From NCBI GenBank assembly GCA_003514205.1, contig DORQ01000276.1, positions 1-13,302 on the forward strand: a stretch of DNA of 13,302 bases, given 5' to 3'. The position numbers and the translations under genes were made by a program. The stretch's first letter is position 1, and each line of letters begins with the position of its first letter. Under the pieces are notes generated by a model. It had not been told where the DNA came from and made no database searches. It was given only the letters and a program-made list of their open reading frames with translations. Shown one piece after another: positions 1 through 7,730 of the stretch. This DNA is from Acidimicrobiaceae bacterium (lineage in GTDB: Bacteria > Actinomycetota > Acidimicrobiia > Acidimicrobiales > Microtrichaceae).

Positions 1-780
1 CAACAGCGCCTCCACCCCAAGCATTGTTGACTTCGTCGAGCTTTGAACCGAAAGAATCGGCTGGTAGTCCAACTTGAGATGCCGCTCTTGCAGTGCCTCA
101 GCGAGCCACGCAGCGACCTTGGACGGGGAGACCTGTGATCCTGACGCGAGATTGGCGATCTCAATGTTGTTAGCACCACGAATCGAGGCTCGGAACAGTG
201 CCGCCTCAGCGAGTTCGTACAAGCTACTTGGAGACGCCTCATCGCCCTCCTCCATCACGAGACCAACGTTGGCGAGCAGGGTCAACCGATAGCCGTCGAG
301 GAGAAATGGGGCTGTGAGACAGTCCAACAATGTCTCGCCAAGTTGACGAACCTCCTCAAGGGAGGAGGCTCCCGGCCGAACCACTGCAAATTCATCGGTG
401 GCGAGACGAAGCAGGAGATCATCGTTGCGAAGGGAGCCTCGTAGGCGCTCCATGGCCCCAACAATCACCTCCGATGCGTTGTCGTGGCCATAGAGGCGAA
501 TCACTTCTTTGAACCGATCAACGTCAATAAGTGCGAGCGCAACTGAGGTGTTGGAAGATACTGAGTGCGCAAGTGCGTCTTGAAGTGCATCGTTGAGATG
601 CTGTGCACTGACCGCGTCGAAGGTGGTTCTCACACTCTCGTTGAGTAGCGGCTGGTACCGCCCGCGCTTCCAGAGGAAGTAGACGCCACCGGAAAGTGCC
701 AGGCAAGCGAAAAAGGCGAGCGCAATGAGCGTCGGCACCGTCGGAAGTGCAATGGTGAGAATTTGGACACTGAGATTCAC
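1..780 (-). CDS. Membrane-anchored GGDEF-EAL protein with degenerate GGDEF (partial, C-terminus off the left edge)
   Basis: I read 260 codons from a GTG at 780 to the window edge. A TGA lies two codons upstream of that GTG, so the start is here or at the next in-frame GTG (738). Residues about 8-36 form one hydrophobic segment, followed by a basic stretch. Residues about 60-205 look like a GGDEF fold: ALIDVDRF (residues 83-90) matches the metal-binding region. The signature loop reads ATDEF (127-131) instead of GGDEF, so cyclase activity is unlikely. Residues from about 221 match the start of an EAL domain, with LDYQPI (237-242) and the EALL motif at 257-260. EAL domains hydrolyse cyclic-di-GMP, but the remaining catalytic residues lie outside the window, so phosphodiesterase activity cannot be judged. 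The gene starts 48 bases after the hydrolase stop, as the last visible member of the run. No convincing ribosome binding site is visible. Confidence 0.85.
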   Translation of the reverse strand, partial: MNLSVQILTIALPTVPTLIALAFFACLALSGGVYFLWKRGRYQPLLNESVRTTFDAVSAQHLNDALQDALAHSVSSNTSVALALIDVDRFKEVIRLYGHDNASEVIVGAMERLRGSLRNDDLLLRLATDEFAVVRPGASSLEEVRQLGETLLDCLTAPFLLDGYRLTLLANVGLVMEEGDEASPSSLYELAEAALFRASIRGANNIEIANLASGSQVSPSKVAAWLAEALQERHLKLDYQPILSVQSSTKSTMLGVEALL

Positions 781-828
781 ACTTCAACATCGGCACGGAG
801 CGCCAAAAATCAAGCGATTCCCAGCAGG

Positions 829-1533
829 TCAGTCAGCTTCCAGGAAGTTGAGTGCGGCGTCGATGAAGGCAAACGACTTCGGTGTGGAGAAATGGTCAGT
901 GTTGCGCAGAATCACCGATTTGGCGTGTGGTATCGCCTCAAGGAGCGGCTCAATCGGACCCGCAAAGTCGGTGTCGCCCAAGGCCACCAGCGTTGGCTGA
1001 CTGATTCGAGACAGCGTCTCGGCAGTGAGCACAACTGACTGTGGACGACGCAGGAGCGCGATCAACGCGTCGATGGACTGGCCCGATCGTTCGGCGAGGT
1101 GCAGGAAATGATCCACGATGCGTTGTGGTTCACGTTCAGCGGTGCTCGCGTGGTCCCCTGGATGCACCGCTGCATGAAGCGCATCTGCAAGTGCTGCACT
1201 TGAGCCGTCGTGGCGAAACAGATTCTCGCCAACACCTCCAACCACGATTCGAGTGAAGCGCTCAGGATGTTGTGCCGCCAACACAAGCAAGGTTCTCGCT
1301 CCCAGCGAAAAACCCACAGCGGCCACAGGCTCTGGGGGCAGCGTTGCGAGTGCGTACTCCTCGAATGCTTCATAGGCTGACGGGTCCACAGGTTGGGGAG
1401 CGGAGCCGTGACCAAGCAGGTCTGGAGCGATCACATCCATTCCAGCATCGGTGAGTAAGTCAATCCAGCCTGGGTCTCGCCAGGTTCGCTGTGCGCTCCC
1501 TGCCAGTCCGTGCCAGAGCACGACCGTGGTCAT
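829..1533 (-). CDS. Alpha/beta-fold hydrolase
   Basis: The 234-residue product has the layout of a small alpha/beta hydrolase. Near the N-terminus, LWHGLAGS (6-13) supplies the HG oxyanion-hole motif. The nucleophile elbow is GFSLGA (74-79), making Ser76 the likely nucleophile. A candidate acid lies in GDTDF (Asp187 or Asp189), and His214 in NTDHF completes a plausible triad. No signal peptide is seen, so it should be cytoplasmic. The length is close to that of MenH-like and small esterase members, but the substrate cannot be read from sequence. Its ATG overlaps the stop of the upstream glycosyltransferase as ATGA (1530-1533), which suggests translational coupling and a related role. It may act on an acyl or lipid intermediate of the envelope pathway, but that is inference from position only. 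Confidence 0.88.
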   Translation of the reverse strand: MTTVVLWHGLAGSAQRTWRDPGWIDLLTDAGMDVIAPDLLGHGSAPQPVDPSAYEAFEEYALATLPPEPVAAVGFSLGARTLLVLAAQHPERFTRIVVGGVGENLFRHDGSSAALADALHAAVHPGDHASTAEREPQRIVDHFLHLAERSGQSIDALIALLRRPQSVVLTAETLSRISQPTLVALGDTDFAGPIEPLLEAIPHAKSVILRNTDHFSTPKSFAFIDAALNFLEAD

Positions 1534-2714
1534 TTCCGCGAACCGGACCGGCGTTTTGCGTCAGCAGCGAGCACCGCGAAGGTGTCGATCGCCGTTGCAT
1601 CCCAGGTCAGCTGGCCGGCACGCTCGGCTGCTCCCTTGGAAAGTCGCTCCCGAAGCACCGCGTCGGTACACACAGCCACCAGATGCTCAGTCAGTTCTGC
1701 GTCAGTGGTTCCGAGCAGACCCGACACTCCCTCCAAGACGGCATCGGCATGACCGGCGATTGCTGTAGCCACGCTCGGGGTTCCACAGGCAGCAGCTTCC
1801 GTCATGGTCATTCCCCATCCCTCGCGAATCGAGGTGGAGGTGGTGACCCATGCCATTCGATACAGGTTGATCAAGGCAGCATCGCTGATCCTGCCTGCGA
1901 GGTAGATGAAGTTCGTTGCTCCGAGGGAGTCAATCTGGGCTTGGATTGCCTCCCGTTCATAGCCCTCGCCAACAATGACGAGACGAGCTTCCGGCACACG
2001 TGCCCGCACCGCTGCCATGATCCGCACCAGCCGAGGGAAGTCCTTCACTGGGACGAGGCGACCAACCGAGCAAATCAACGGCGTTGGAGATTTCGTACCC
2101 CCTGGGCTGAACTTGGGGTCCACCCCAGGCGAAACCACCGTGACGTTGGCACGACTGAAGCCGAGGTCGGTGACCAGCTCTTCCCGAGAGGAGTTCGATA
2201 GGGTCACGATAGGAGTTCGCCGATACAACTTCGGCGCAATTCGCTCCTCCAACAACACTCCAGCTTTCGCCAAGGTGTCAGGCAACGACATTGCCCACAT
2301 CGGCCCATGAACATGGTGCAGCCAGACCATACGGGGCCCCGAACACCACAGGGGGGACAGATATGGCACGCCGTTCCAGATCTCGACCAGTGCATCTCGC
2401 GAACCATTTCGGCCCGCCAACTCGGCAAGTACGGTTCGCGGAAACACCATGTACCGGCCGGCTTTTCGCACTACCTCATAGCCAGCGCGGCCTGCTTGTT
2501 GGGGGTGTCCTGGGGCAAAGGAGGTGCGATGCACCACATTGAGCCCCGCTTGAGCCCAGATCGACGCAACACAGTGGGCGTGTACCTCGGATCCGCCCGC
2601 TTCGACATCGTCGAGATCCCGCCACGCGAACATGTGGATTCGCTCAATTCCAGCGGTGGCAGCTGCTCGCGCGATTGCCTCCAAGGTCTCTGGCTTCGCT
2701 TGCGGAGTCAGCAT
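1530..2714 (-). CDS. Glycosyltransferase family 4 (GT-B fold)
   Basis: The 394-residue product is a retaining GT4-type glycosyltransferase. An N-terminal stretch of about 22 residues precedes the first strand. The segment AWRDLDDVEAGGSEVHAH (30-47) resembles the acceptor-side N-terminus of actinobacterial group-1 transferases. The donor-binding half starts with SVGRLVPVKDF (216-226), the G-R-x4-K nucleotide-sugar motif with Arg219 and Lys224. It continues to EGWGMTMTEAAACGTP (298-313), which contains the E-x7-E pair Glu298/Glu306. No membrane segment is seen, so it should act on the inner membrane face or in the cytoplasm using an NDP-sugar. Donor and acceptor are unknown. The ATG at 2714 has no clear Shine-Dalgarno sequence, but no better in-frame start exists upstream. 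It follows the methyltransferase by 50 bases and overlaps the hydrolase start as ATGA. Confidence 0.93.
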   Translation of the reverse strand: MLTPQAKPETLEAIARAAATAGIERIHMFAWRDLDDVEAGGSEVHAHCVASIWAQAGLNVVHRTSFAPGHPQQAGRAGYEVVRKAGRYMVFPRTVLAELAGRNGSRDALVEIWNGVPYLSPLWCSGPRMVWLHHVHGPMWAMSLPDTLAKAGVLLEERIAPKLYRRTPIVTLSNSSREELVTDLGFSRANVTVVSPGVDPKFSPGGTKSPTPLICSVGRLVPVKDFPRLVRIMAAVRARVPEARLVIVGEGYEREAIQAQIDSLGATNFIYLAGRISDAALINLYRMAWVTTSTSIREGWGMTMTEAAACGTPSVATAIAGHADAVLEGVSGLLGTTDAELTEHLVAVCTDAVLRERLSKGAAERAGQLTWDATAIDTFAVLAADAKRRSGSRK

Positions 2715-2764
2715 GGCGCCACGCTGTGCCAGCTTGGGGGAAGAACAGGCATGACCATCAGCCC

Positions 2765-3556
2765 TCAGATCGCGTCAGCGCGAGGCGAACTCGCCACGGC
2801 GAGCAGTACGAGCGTGGAGGGATCGATGTCGTCAGTGATGAAGAACTCCTCATCAGTGATGCCAGAGTTGCCCTCACCTTGTTCGTCGGACAAGAACCGG
2901 TACGCCACTCGCCGGCCCAGAGCGTGAAGCTGCACAAACCAACTTCGTGGCAGTTTGTGGCGAATTCCCAGCGGATCCAGCGCCAAGAGCTTGGAAGCCA
3001 GCGCTCGACGCTTCTCAAAGTCCGCCTTCACGGTTGGTGTTGCGTCAAGGCCGAGCACCTCCACCTTCTCAAAGTAGATCTCGAGCATCTCGCGGAGGTC
3101 CTCGGGGTCGAAAAGGTACACGTGGTAGGGGTTCTCGAAATCTGCCGGCTTGTTCGGGGTGAGAAAGAAGGCCGTGCCATCAGGATCAAGAACACGGGCA
3201 ACCTCGCGAACATGGAACCGCGGTTCGACAAAATGCTCAATCAGATGAGAGGAGCACACCCAGTCAAACGACTCCGAAGCCACCGACAGTGCTGCACCGT
3301 CACTACAGACGGTCATGAGCCCCAAGGAGGATTTCTCTCGAAACGCTTGAGCCGCGGTGGCGGGATCGTAATCCAGCCCAACTAAGACCCTCCCGGGTTC
3401 TGCGAACGTCGCAGTTCCTTCCGCCAGGCCGCACCCGAGATCGAGAAACCTCCCAGCCCCCGCCCTCGCTCGAACCTCGCGATAGCCCGCTGAATGCAAC
3501 GCCAGCAAGGAATCTGGGGTCTTGCCCTCGATGGGACGCTCACCTGTCAGTTTCAT
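2765..3556 (-). CDS. Class I SAM-dependent methyltransferase
   Basis: The product is 263 residues from the ATG at 3556, or 266 from the in-frame ATG at 3565. I prefer 3556 because GGAGAG (3566-3571) lies 9 bases upstream of it and directly abuts the other ATG. The SAM-binding motif I reads FLDLGCGLAEG (37-47), and the acidic residue at the end of strand beta-2 is in GLDYD (Asp62). A motif-IV-like segment, CSSHLIEHF (101-109), and a following TPN (133-135) with NPYHVYLF are typical of Methyltransf_11-type enzymes. Such enzymes often sit in glycan clusters and methylate sugars, lipids or small molecules. The substrate is not identifiable here. The last 60 or so residues, rich in acidic and Ser/Thr positions, are outside the core fold. 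It is followed 50 bases later by the GT4 gene. Confidence 0.88.
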   Translation of the reverse strand: MKLTGERPIEGKTPDSLLALHSAGYREVRARAGAGRFLDLGCGLAEGTATFAEPGRVLVGLDYDPATAAQAFREKSSLGLMTVCSDGAALSVASESFDWVCSSHLIEHFVEPRFHVREVARVLDPDGTAFFLTPNKPADFENPYHVYLFDPEDLREMLEIYFEKVEVLGLDATPTVKADFEKRRALASKLLALDPLGIRHKLPRSWFVQLHALGRRVAYRFLSDEQGEGNSGITDEEFFITDDIDPSTLVLLAVASSPRADAI

Positions 3557-3565
3557 GAATTCCAT

Positions 3566-3571
3566 CTCTCC
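3566..3571 (-). promoter_or_regulatory. Ribosome binding site deciding the methyltransferase start
   Basis: The minus strand reads GGAGAG, then ATGGAATTC, then ATG. The purine run is 9 bases from the ATG at 3556 but has no spacer to the ATG at 3565, so the downstream ATG is the better start. Confidence 0.55.
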
Positions 3572-3578
3572 GTATTCA

Positions 3579-3584
3579 AATCTA
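3579..3584 (-). promoter_or_regulatory. Possible -10 element of an internal promoter before the methyltransferase
   Basis: The gap of about 96 bases between the acyltransferase stop (3653) and the methyltransferase start (3556) is the longest in the minus-strand run. It contains TAGATT (minus strand), a TANNNT match placed to give a short leader that includes the GGAGAG site. No recognisable -35 lies 16-18 bases upstream, and no terminator-like hairpin with a T-run is present in the gap. A secondary promoter is therefore possible but weakly supported. Confidence 0.25.
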
Positions 3585-3652
3585 CGGCCACCTCGACCCG
3601 CGGGACGGGCCGCTGAAGTTGAGCTCGGTGCCGGAGCAACTCAGTAACGATC

Positions 3653-5791
3653 CTAGCTACGCCCCGCCAGGGTCAGGATCGATGGGGCCAACCATTGCGC
3701 GACCTGGTCAGTTCCTGCCTCAGTGAGATGGACTCCGTCATTGCGCAGATCTGGATTGAACTCACCGCCAGGGGCGGCCTGTAGTTGTTCGGCGAGCGGA
3801 AGCAATGCAGCGTTCGGACGATCAACCAGCGTTGCGCGAAACAGGGCATTGAGCGCATCGGTACGCTCGGGCTTCGCCTCGGCATATGGGGGAGGGCCCA
3901 TATAGATCCTCCGGGTGTACTGGGGTTCCCAATGTGGAGCAGTCGTCCACACCACCTGAACACCGTTGGCCTCAAACAGGTCAACCAGGTGCAGAATCTC
4001 ATCTCTCAGATATTGGTCGTAGTCAGGATCGCCAATCGTTCGCCACTTCCCAAGCGAGGGAATCTTCCGGTCCGTCACGTCCCACATTCCGCCCGCGATC
4101 AACGCTACGTCGGGGCGAAAGCTTGCAATGTTGCGAAGCAGATCGGCATCGCGACCTTGGCAGTCTTTCGGCCAGGGTCGCTCAAGACCGATCCCGCGGT
4201 TCTTGCCGCCGCGACCGACTCCGCAACCAACAAACGCGTTCGTCATCACAGCCATCGTTCCTGTTCGCTCGCCATATCGCTGCAACCCAGGCACGAGCGA
4301 CATAGCGAAGGAGTCGCCGGAGACGATCACACGGAGGGGCCCAGATTCCGAGGCGGGGGGAATTGGGCGAAGCGCAGCGGTGGCGTCGACAACGGGGGGA
4401 GCGACACTCGGAGCTGGGTTCGCCGGGGTGTGCTGGGTAGTTGGTATGGCCTCGCTTGGGGATGGCGCCTGAGGAACCGAGGTGGGGAACACCACTGTCC
4501 TCACCGAACCAAGTGCTGACACCTGTGTGGCCTTTGGCTCTGGAACTACGAATGCGGCAAGCGCCACCACGGTGATCGCGCCGACCGGAGCGATCACCTG
4601 GCGCCAGGAGGTGATCCACCGTCGGGTTCGAATTGGTTCCTCAAGGGCGAACCGACTGAGTGTGGCAAGCCCAACCGCAGCTCCGCATTGCACGAGCAAC
4701 GCCCACCCTGGGGTGAGGTGCAATCGTTCAGGTGACATCCACCACATCATTGGCCAATGAAACAGATACAGGCCGTAGGAGATCTTTCCGAGGTTGACCA
4801 GCGGTCCACTTCCCAACGTCGCGGTCAGCGGACCTCGTGGTTGGCAGGCAGCCCAGATCACTACCATGACGCCGACCGAGTGAGCCAAGAACCCTCCCCG
4901 GTAGAGCCACGCTGCGTCGATTGGCGTAAGACTCCAGGTCCACACGAGCGCCAGTAGCATCAGGGCGCCAAGCCACTGGAGATGGCGCTGGCGAGGTTCT
5001 GATCGAAGTATGCGATTCCGCTGAATCAGCCCAGCGCCCGCTGCTCCAACAGCGAGTTCGGCGAGGCGGGTGTGAGTGCCCAAGTACACCGCATTGCTGT
5101 ATTCGCCATTGCCCTGGATCACCATGACAGCCGTTGACACCAGTGCCAGAGCAGCCATGACAGCGGTGAGCGCGCGGGGCCCACGCCGAAATCGGCGTAA
5201 GAGGAGTGCCGCAAGAAGCGGCATCAACAGGTACCACTGTTCTTCTATTGCGAGGCTCCAGAAGTGCTTGATCGGCGAGGGAGCGCCACTAAACAAGTCC
5301 GCATAGTCCGAATCGGCGAGGATGAACTTCCAGTTCGTCACGTATCCCAGTGCTGACCACACCTCACCGGGCAGGGAACGGAACTGCTCGGGCGAGCCCA
5401 ATACGGGGGTGAGTAGTACCACTGCAAGCAAGGTCAACAACGAGGCGGGAAGGAGCCGGCGGGCTCGTCGTGACCAGAAGCCGATCAACGACAACCCTCC
5501 CGTCCGGACGTGTTCCTGCAAGAGAAGCGTGGTGATCAGAAAGCCCGACAGGGTGAAGAAGGTCGAGACGCCGAGAAATCCCCCTTGGGTCCAGCGCGCC
5601 AATCCCGCCAGCCCGTTGACCTGAGCTCCGTGAAACACCACTACGGCTGCCACTGCGAGACCACGAAGCCCGTCAAGGGGGGCGACGTGACCAAAGGATG
5701 TATCAACCAGCTCTGCAGTGCCAGCCTGATCGGGACGCGCATCCCCCTCGTTACGCGCGACATCCTCGCTCAGCAGTTGCCCTTCACTCAC
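3653..5791 (-). CDS. Acyltransferase-3 / SGNH fusion (OafA/YrhL-like glycan O-acyltransferase)
   Basis: The 712-residue product starts at a GTG 9 bases after the preceding stop. Residues 1-35 are polar. Residues about 36-415 form an acyltransferase-3 membrane domain of roughly ten spans. It has the R-x10-H motif (Arg43, His54), FFTLSGFLIT (78-87), an FWSRRARRLLPA loop (105-116), WSLAIEEQWYL (178-188) and SYGLYLFHWP (338-347). A Pro/Ser/Thr-rich linker (about 430-480) leads to an extracytoplasmic SGNH domain. That domain has GDS with Ser494, GGMWD (567-571) in the block III position, and the D-x2-H pair Asp685/His688. Cys523 and Cys544 could form a disulfide. In known AT3-SGNH enzymes the membrane part passes an acyl group across the membrane and the SGNH part transfers it to a sugar. 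The acceptor here is probably the glycan made by the neighbouring genes, which is inference. Confidence 0.93.
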   Translation of the reverse strand: MSEGQLLSEDVARNEGDARPDQAGTAELVDTSFGHVAPLDGLRGLAVAAVVVFHGAQVNGLAGLARWTQGGFLGVSTFFTLSGFLITTLLLQEHVRTGGLSLIGFWSRRARRLLPASLLTLLAVVLLTPVLGSPEQFRSLPGEVWSALGYVTNWKFILADSDYADLFSGAPSPIKHFWSLAIEEQWYLLMPLLAALLLRRFRRGPRALTAVMAALALVSTAVMVIQGNGEYSNAVYLGTHTRLAELAVGAAGAGLIQRNRILRSEPRQRHLQWLGALMLLALVWTWSLTPIDAAWLYRGGFLAHSVGVMVVIWAACQPRGPLTATLGSGPLVNLGKISYGLYLFHWPMMWWMSPERLHLTPGWALLVQCGAAVGLATLSRFALEEPIRTRRWITSWRQVIAPVGAITVVALAAFVVPEPKATQVSALGSVRTVVFPTSVPQAPSPSEAIPTTQHTPANPAPSVAPPVVDATAALRPIPPASESGPLRVIVSGDSFAMSLVPGLQRYGERTGTMAVMTNAFVGCGVGRGGKNRGIGLERPWPKDCQGRDADLLRNIASFRPDVALIAGGMWDVTDRKIPSLGKWRTIGDPDYDQYLRDEILHLVDLFEANGVQVVWTTAPHWEPQYTRRIYMGPPPYAEAKPERTDALNALFRATLVDRPNAALLPLAEQLQAAPGGEFNPDLRNDGVHLTEAGTDQVAQWLAPSILTLAGRS

Positions 5792-5800
5792 TGAACCAAT

Positions 5801-7696
5801 CTATGTCGGCTGCGGTGCCTCGACCGTGTTATTGGTCAGGTAGAAGGCTGTCGGAACGCCGAGGGAAGCAAGCTCGTCGACCTGCGCTATCTCCGCGCGG
5901 GTCAGCCGCGGATCCGATCTCAACGACCACAAATTCTGGTCGAGCGCCTCAAGCAGCGTCGGTGGACCACCGTCTCGTTCGATCTCCACAAGGCGCATTC
6001 GGAGGAGTTCGTGGAGATGTTCAAACTGGCGCCGTTGGGAGTCAGAACGCGGGTCAATCACCACAAGTCGTTCCGCTTGGCCGGACTCAACGAGTTGGTC
6101 CCACGACTGCTGTTGTGGTCCACTCACTATCCATAACACTCGTTCCACGTTGGCTAGTGAACGAACCCGATGAGGCATCGTGGCGGCGGAATAGCGTTCG
6201 TTCGCAAATGCTCGAAACTGGCTCCGTTCGAGGCCGGCCAACGTTCCATAGCCGACTCCTCCGAATCCGACGGGGTCTACCCATTCGATGAGAAGCGGGT
6301 CAGTTGGATCGAGCAGCTTCGTCAAGACGGGGAGCGCTTCGTCAACGGTTCGCTCGGCGGGCGAATCCCCCAAGGTGACGGAGCTCAGCCGCGGTGCAGT
6401 GAGGAGCAGCAATGCGCCGGCGAGGAACAGCACCCCGAGAGGGCGAGAGGCCGGGGAGTCCACCAGTGCAGCGATTCCAGGGCGTTGTTGGGCAAGCTGG
6501 CTTGCTGTGGGGATCCTCTCGGATTGAAGCAGGATCAGTGTTGCGAGACTGGTTGCCCATGCCAGCGCCACCACCACCCCGAGCCAGGGCACGAGATACG
6601 CGAATACCTCGCCGAGGGTTCTGGAAATGGCCACCACCGCTGCGCCGGTCAGTAGCCCGAGGAGGAGATGCATGCGCATCAGTGCACCGATCGCAGGAAT
6701 CTCACGGTGTCTCCAGCCCAGGACTATCGTCGCAATCCAGCCGACAAGCACCACTGCCGCACCCACAGACATTGAACGGCCTGCGGTTTCTGTGGGCATA
6801 CCGTGAACGAAGCTGGTCGACGGCGCCCAGGCCGAGACAACGGTGCGGAGCGCAGGTCCGAGTCCAACTGGTGCCTCAGTGGGGGAGCGAAAGGCGCCCA
6901 GCAGCACAGAAGCATTCCCTCGTGACGACCTGAACTGCTCGATGACAGGCAACACCCAGAGGGCTGCGCCGACGCCTACCGACCACATCACTGGCCGAGC
7001 AATGACCCAACGGTCCTCCCGAGCCTGAAGCCAGCAGGAACCCAGGCTGACAATGCCCAGCACCGCAACCATCGGGAGGTAACTGAGGTGGGCTTGAAGG
7101 CTGTAGGAGGCTGCCAGAACAACGAACACGAGCGCCTGGGGAGCGCCGCACAACACCCGCCAGGTGGCGACAATGGCGACAGCGAAGGAGAAGACGCCGA
7201 ACCAGGGGTTCCATGGTTCGGTGAGCGCTGTTGGACCCAGGGTTCGCGCAAGGAGGACCAGGAACACCATTCCAAGCGGCGCAAGGATCGCTGGAATCTC
7301 GAGGTTCGGAGTCGCTTTGAATGGAGCGAGCAGCCGAACGGTCACAACTGCCCACAATGCTCCGAGTGCGACCACTGCCATGACGACGCCCGTTGGGCCG
7401 CCGCCAGCTGCCCAGTACACGGGATATCCCATCCACCAGGTTGCGGGGCCGGGGTGACTCGCGGTCATTCCGCCGGAGCCAAGTCTTGAGACTGCACCGA
7501 GTGTTGGAGGATGTTCCCAAAACGCAAGCCAACGAAGATACGCCTGCGCGTTCTCGCCAGCGGGCGCCCACCCGTGGCGGAGTTGTGCACACGCTGCGAT
7601 GGCGAATGGGATGAGCACGACAACGCTCCAGAGCATCCGTCGCGATACCTGGTGAAGCCACCCGGCGACCGAACGACGGCCTTCCCCGGCCGTCAT
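5801..7696 (-). CDS. GT-C-like integral membrane protein (putative glycosyltransferase)
   Basis: The 631-residue product starts at the ATG in the last copy of a 17-bp tandem repeat. It has a basic N-terminus, one span at about 22-37, and then a long first outer loop with APAGENAQAYLRW (44-56) and HPGPATWW (81-88). About ten further spans run to roughly 435, and a soluble C-terminal domain occupies about 440-631. Signature stretches such as PTALTEPWNPW (155-165) and QAHLSYLP (201-208) resemble a family of actinobacterial membrane proteins with GT-C architecture. GT-C enzymes use polyprenyl-phosphate sugars on the outer membrane face and usually carry Asp or Glu in the first outer loop. Glu48 is the candidate here. 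Donor and product are unknown. The gene sits between the AftD-like gene and the acyltransferase (9-base gap) in one apparent transcript. Confidence 0.82.
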   Translation of the reverse strand: MTAGEGRRSVAGWLHQVSRRMLWSVVVLIPFAIAACAQLRHGWAPAGENAQAYLRWLAFWEHPPTLGAVSRLGSGGMTASHPGPATWWMGYPVYWAAGGGPTGVVMAVVALGALWAVVTVRLLAPFKATPNLEIPAILAPLGMVFLVLLARTLGPTALTEPWNPWFGVFSFAVAIVATWRVLCGAPQALVFVVLAASYSLQAHLSYLPMVAVLGIVSLGSCWLQAREDRWVIARPVMWSVGVGAALWVLPVIEQFRSSRGNASVLLGAFRSPTEAPVGLGPALRTVVSAWAPSTSFVHGMPTETAGRSMSVGAAVVLVGWIATIVLGWRHREIPAIGALMRMHLLLGLLTGAAVVAISRTLGEVFAYLVPWLGVVVALAWATSLATLILLQSERIPTASQLAQQRPGIAALVDSPASRPLGVLFLAGALLLLTAPRLSSVTLGDSPAERTVDEALPVLTKLLDPTDPLLIEWVDPVGFGGVGYGTLAGLERSQFRAFANERYSAATMPHRVRSLANVERVLWIVSGPQQQSWDQLVESGQAERLVVIDPRSDSQRRQFEHLHELLRMRLVEIERDGGPPTLLEALDQNLWSLRSDPRLTRAEIAQVDELASLGVPTAFYLTNNTVEAPQPT

Positions 7697-7713
7697 GATT
7701 CCCCGGCCGTCAT
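7693..7713 (-). other. Mini-ORF 2 (MTAGES) in the tandem repeat
   Basis: This is an identical second copy. The ATG at 7713 overlaps the stop of mini-ORF 1, and its own TGA overlaps the ATG at 7696 that starts the GT-C-like gene. GGGGAATC lies directly before this ATG and before the one at 7696. The arrangement is a chain of three ATGA junctions 17 bases apart. Confidence 0.5.
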
Positions 7714-7730
7714 GATTCCCCGGCCGTCAT
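7710..7730 (-). other. Mini-ORF 1 (MTAGES) in the tandem repeat
   Basis: The ATG at 7730 overlaps the TGA of the AftD-like gene as ATGA, reads six codons (M-T-A-G-E-S) and stops at a TGA that overlaps the next ATG. A GGAGGA lies just upstream at 7734-7739. Its role, if any, is probably to pass ribosomes on rather than to make a functional peptide. Confidence 0.5.

Noticed and set aside
781..828. A small gene or regulatory site between the hydrolase and the GGDEF-EAL gene
   Set aside because: The gap is only 48 bases. There is no hairpin, promoter element or Shine-Dalgarno site with usable spacing.
1491..2201. A long plus-strand open frame opposite the GT4 gene (similar ones at 2675-3385 and 3785-4519)
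   Set aside because: They are antisense to genes with clear catalytic motifs, have shadow-like composition and show no recognisable domain.
3585..3652. A terminator in the gap between acyltransferase and methyltransferase
   Set aside because: The GC-rich CCCG/CGGG stretch gives only a four-base stem and is not followed by a T-run on the minus strand.
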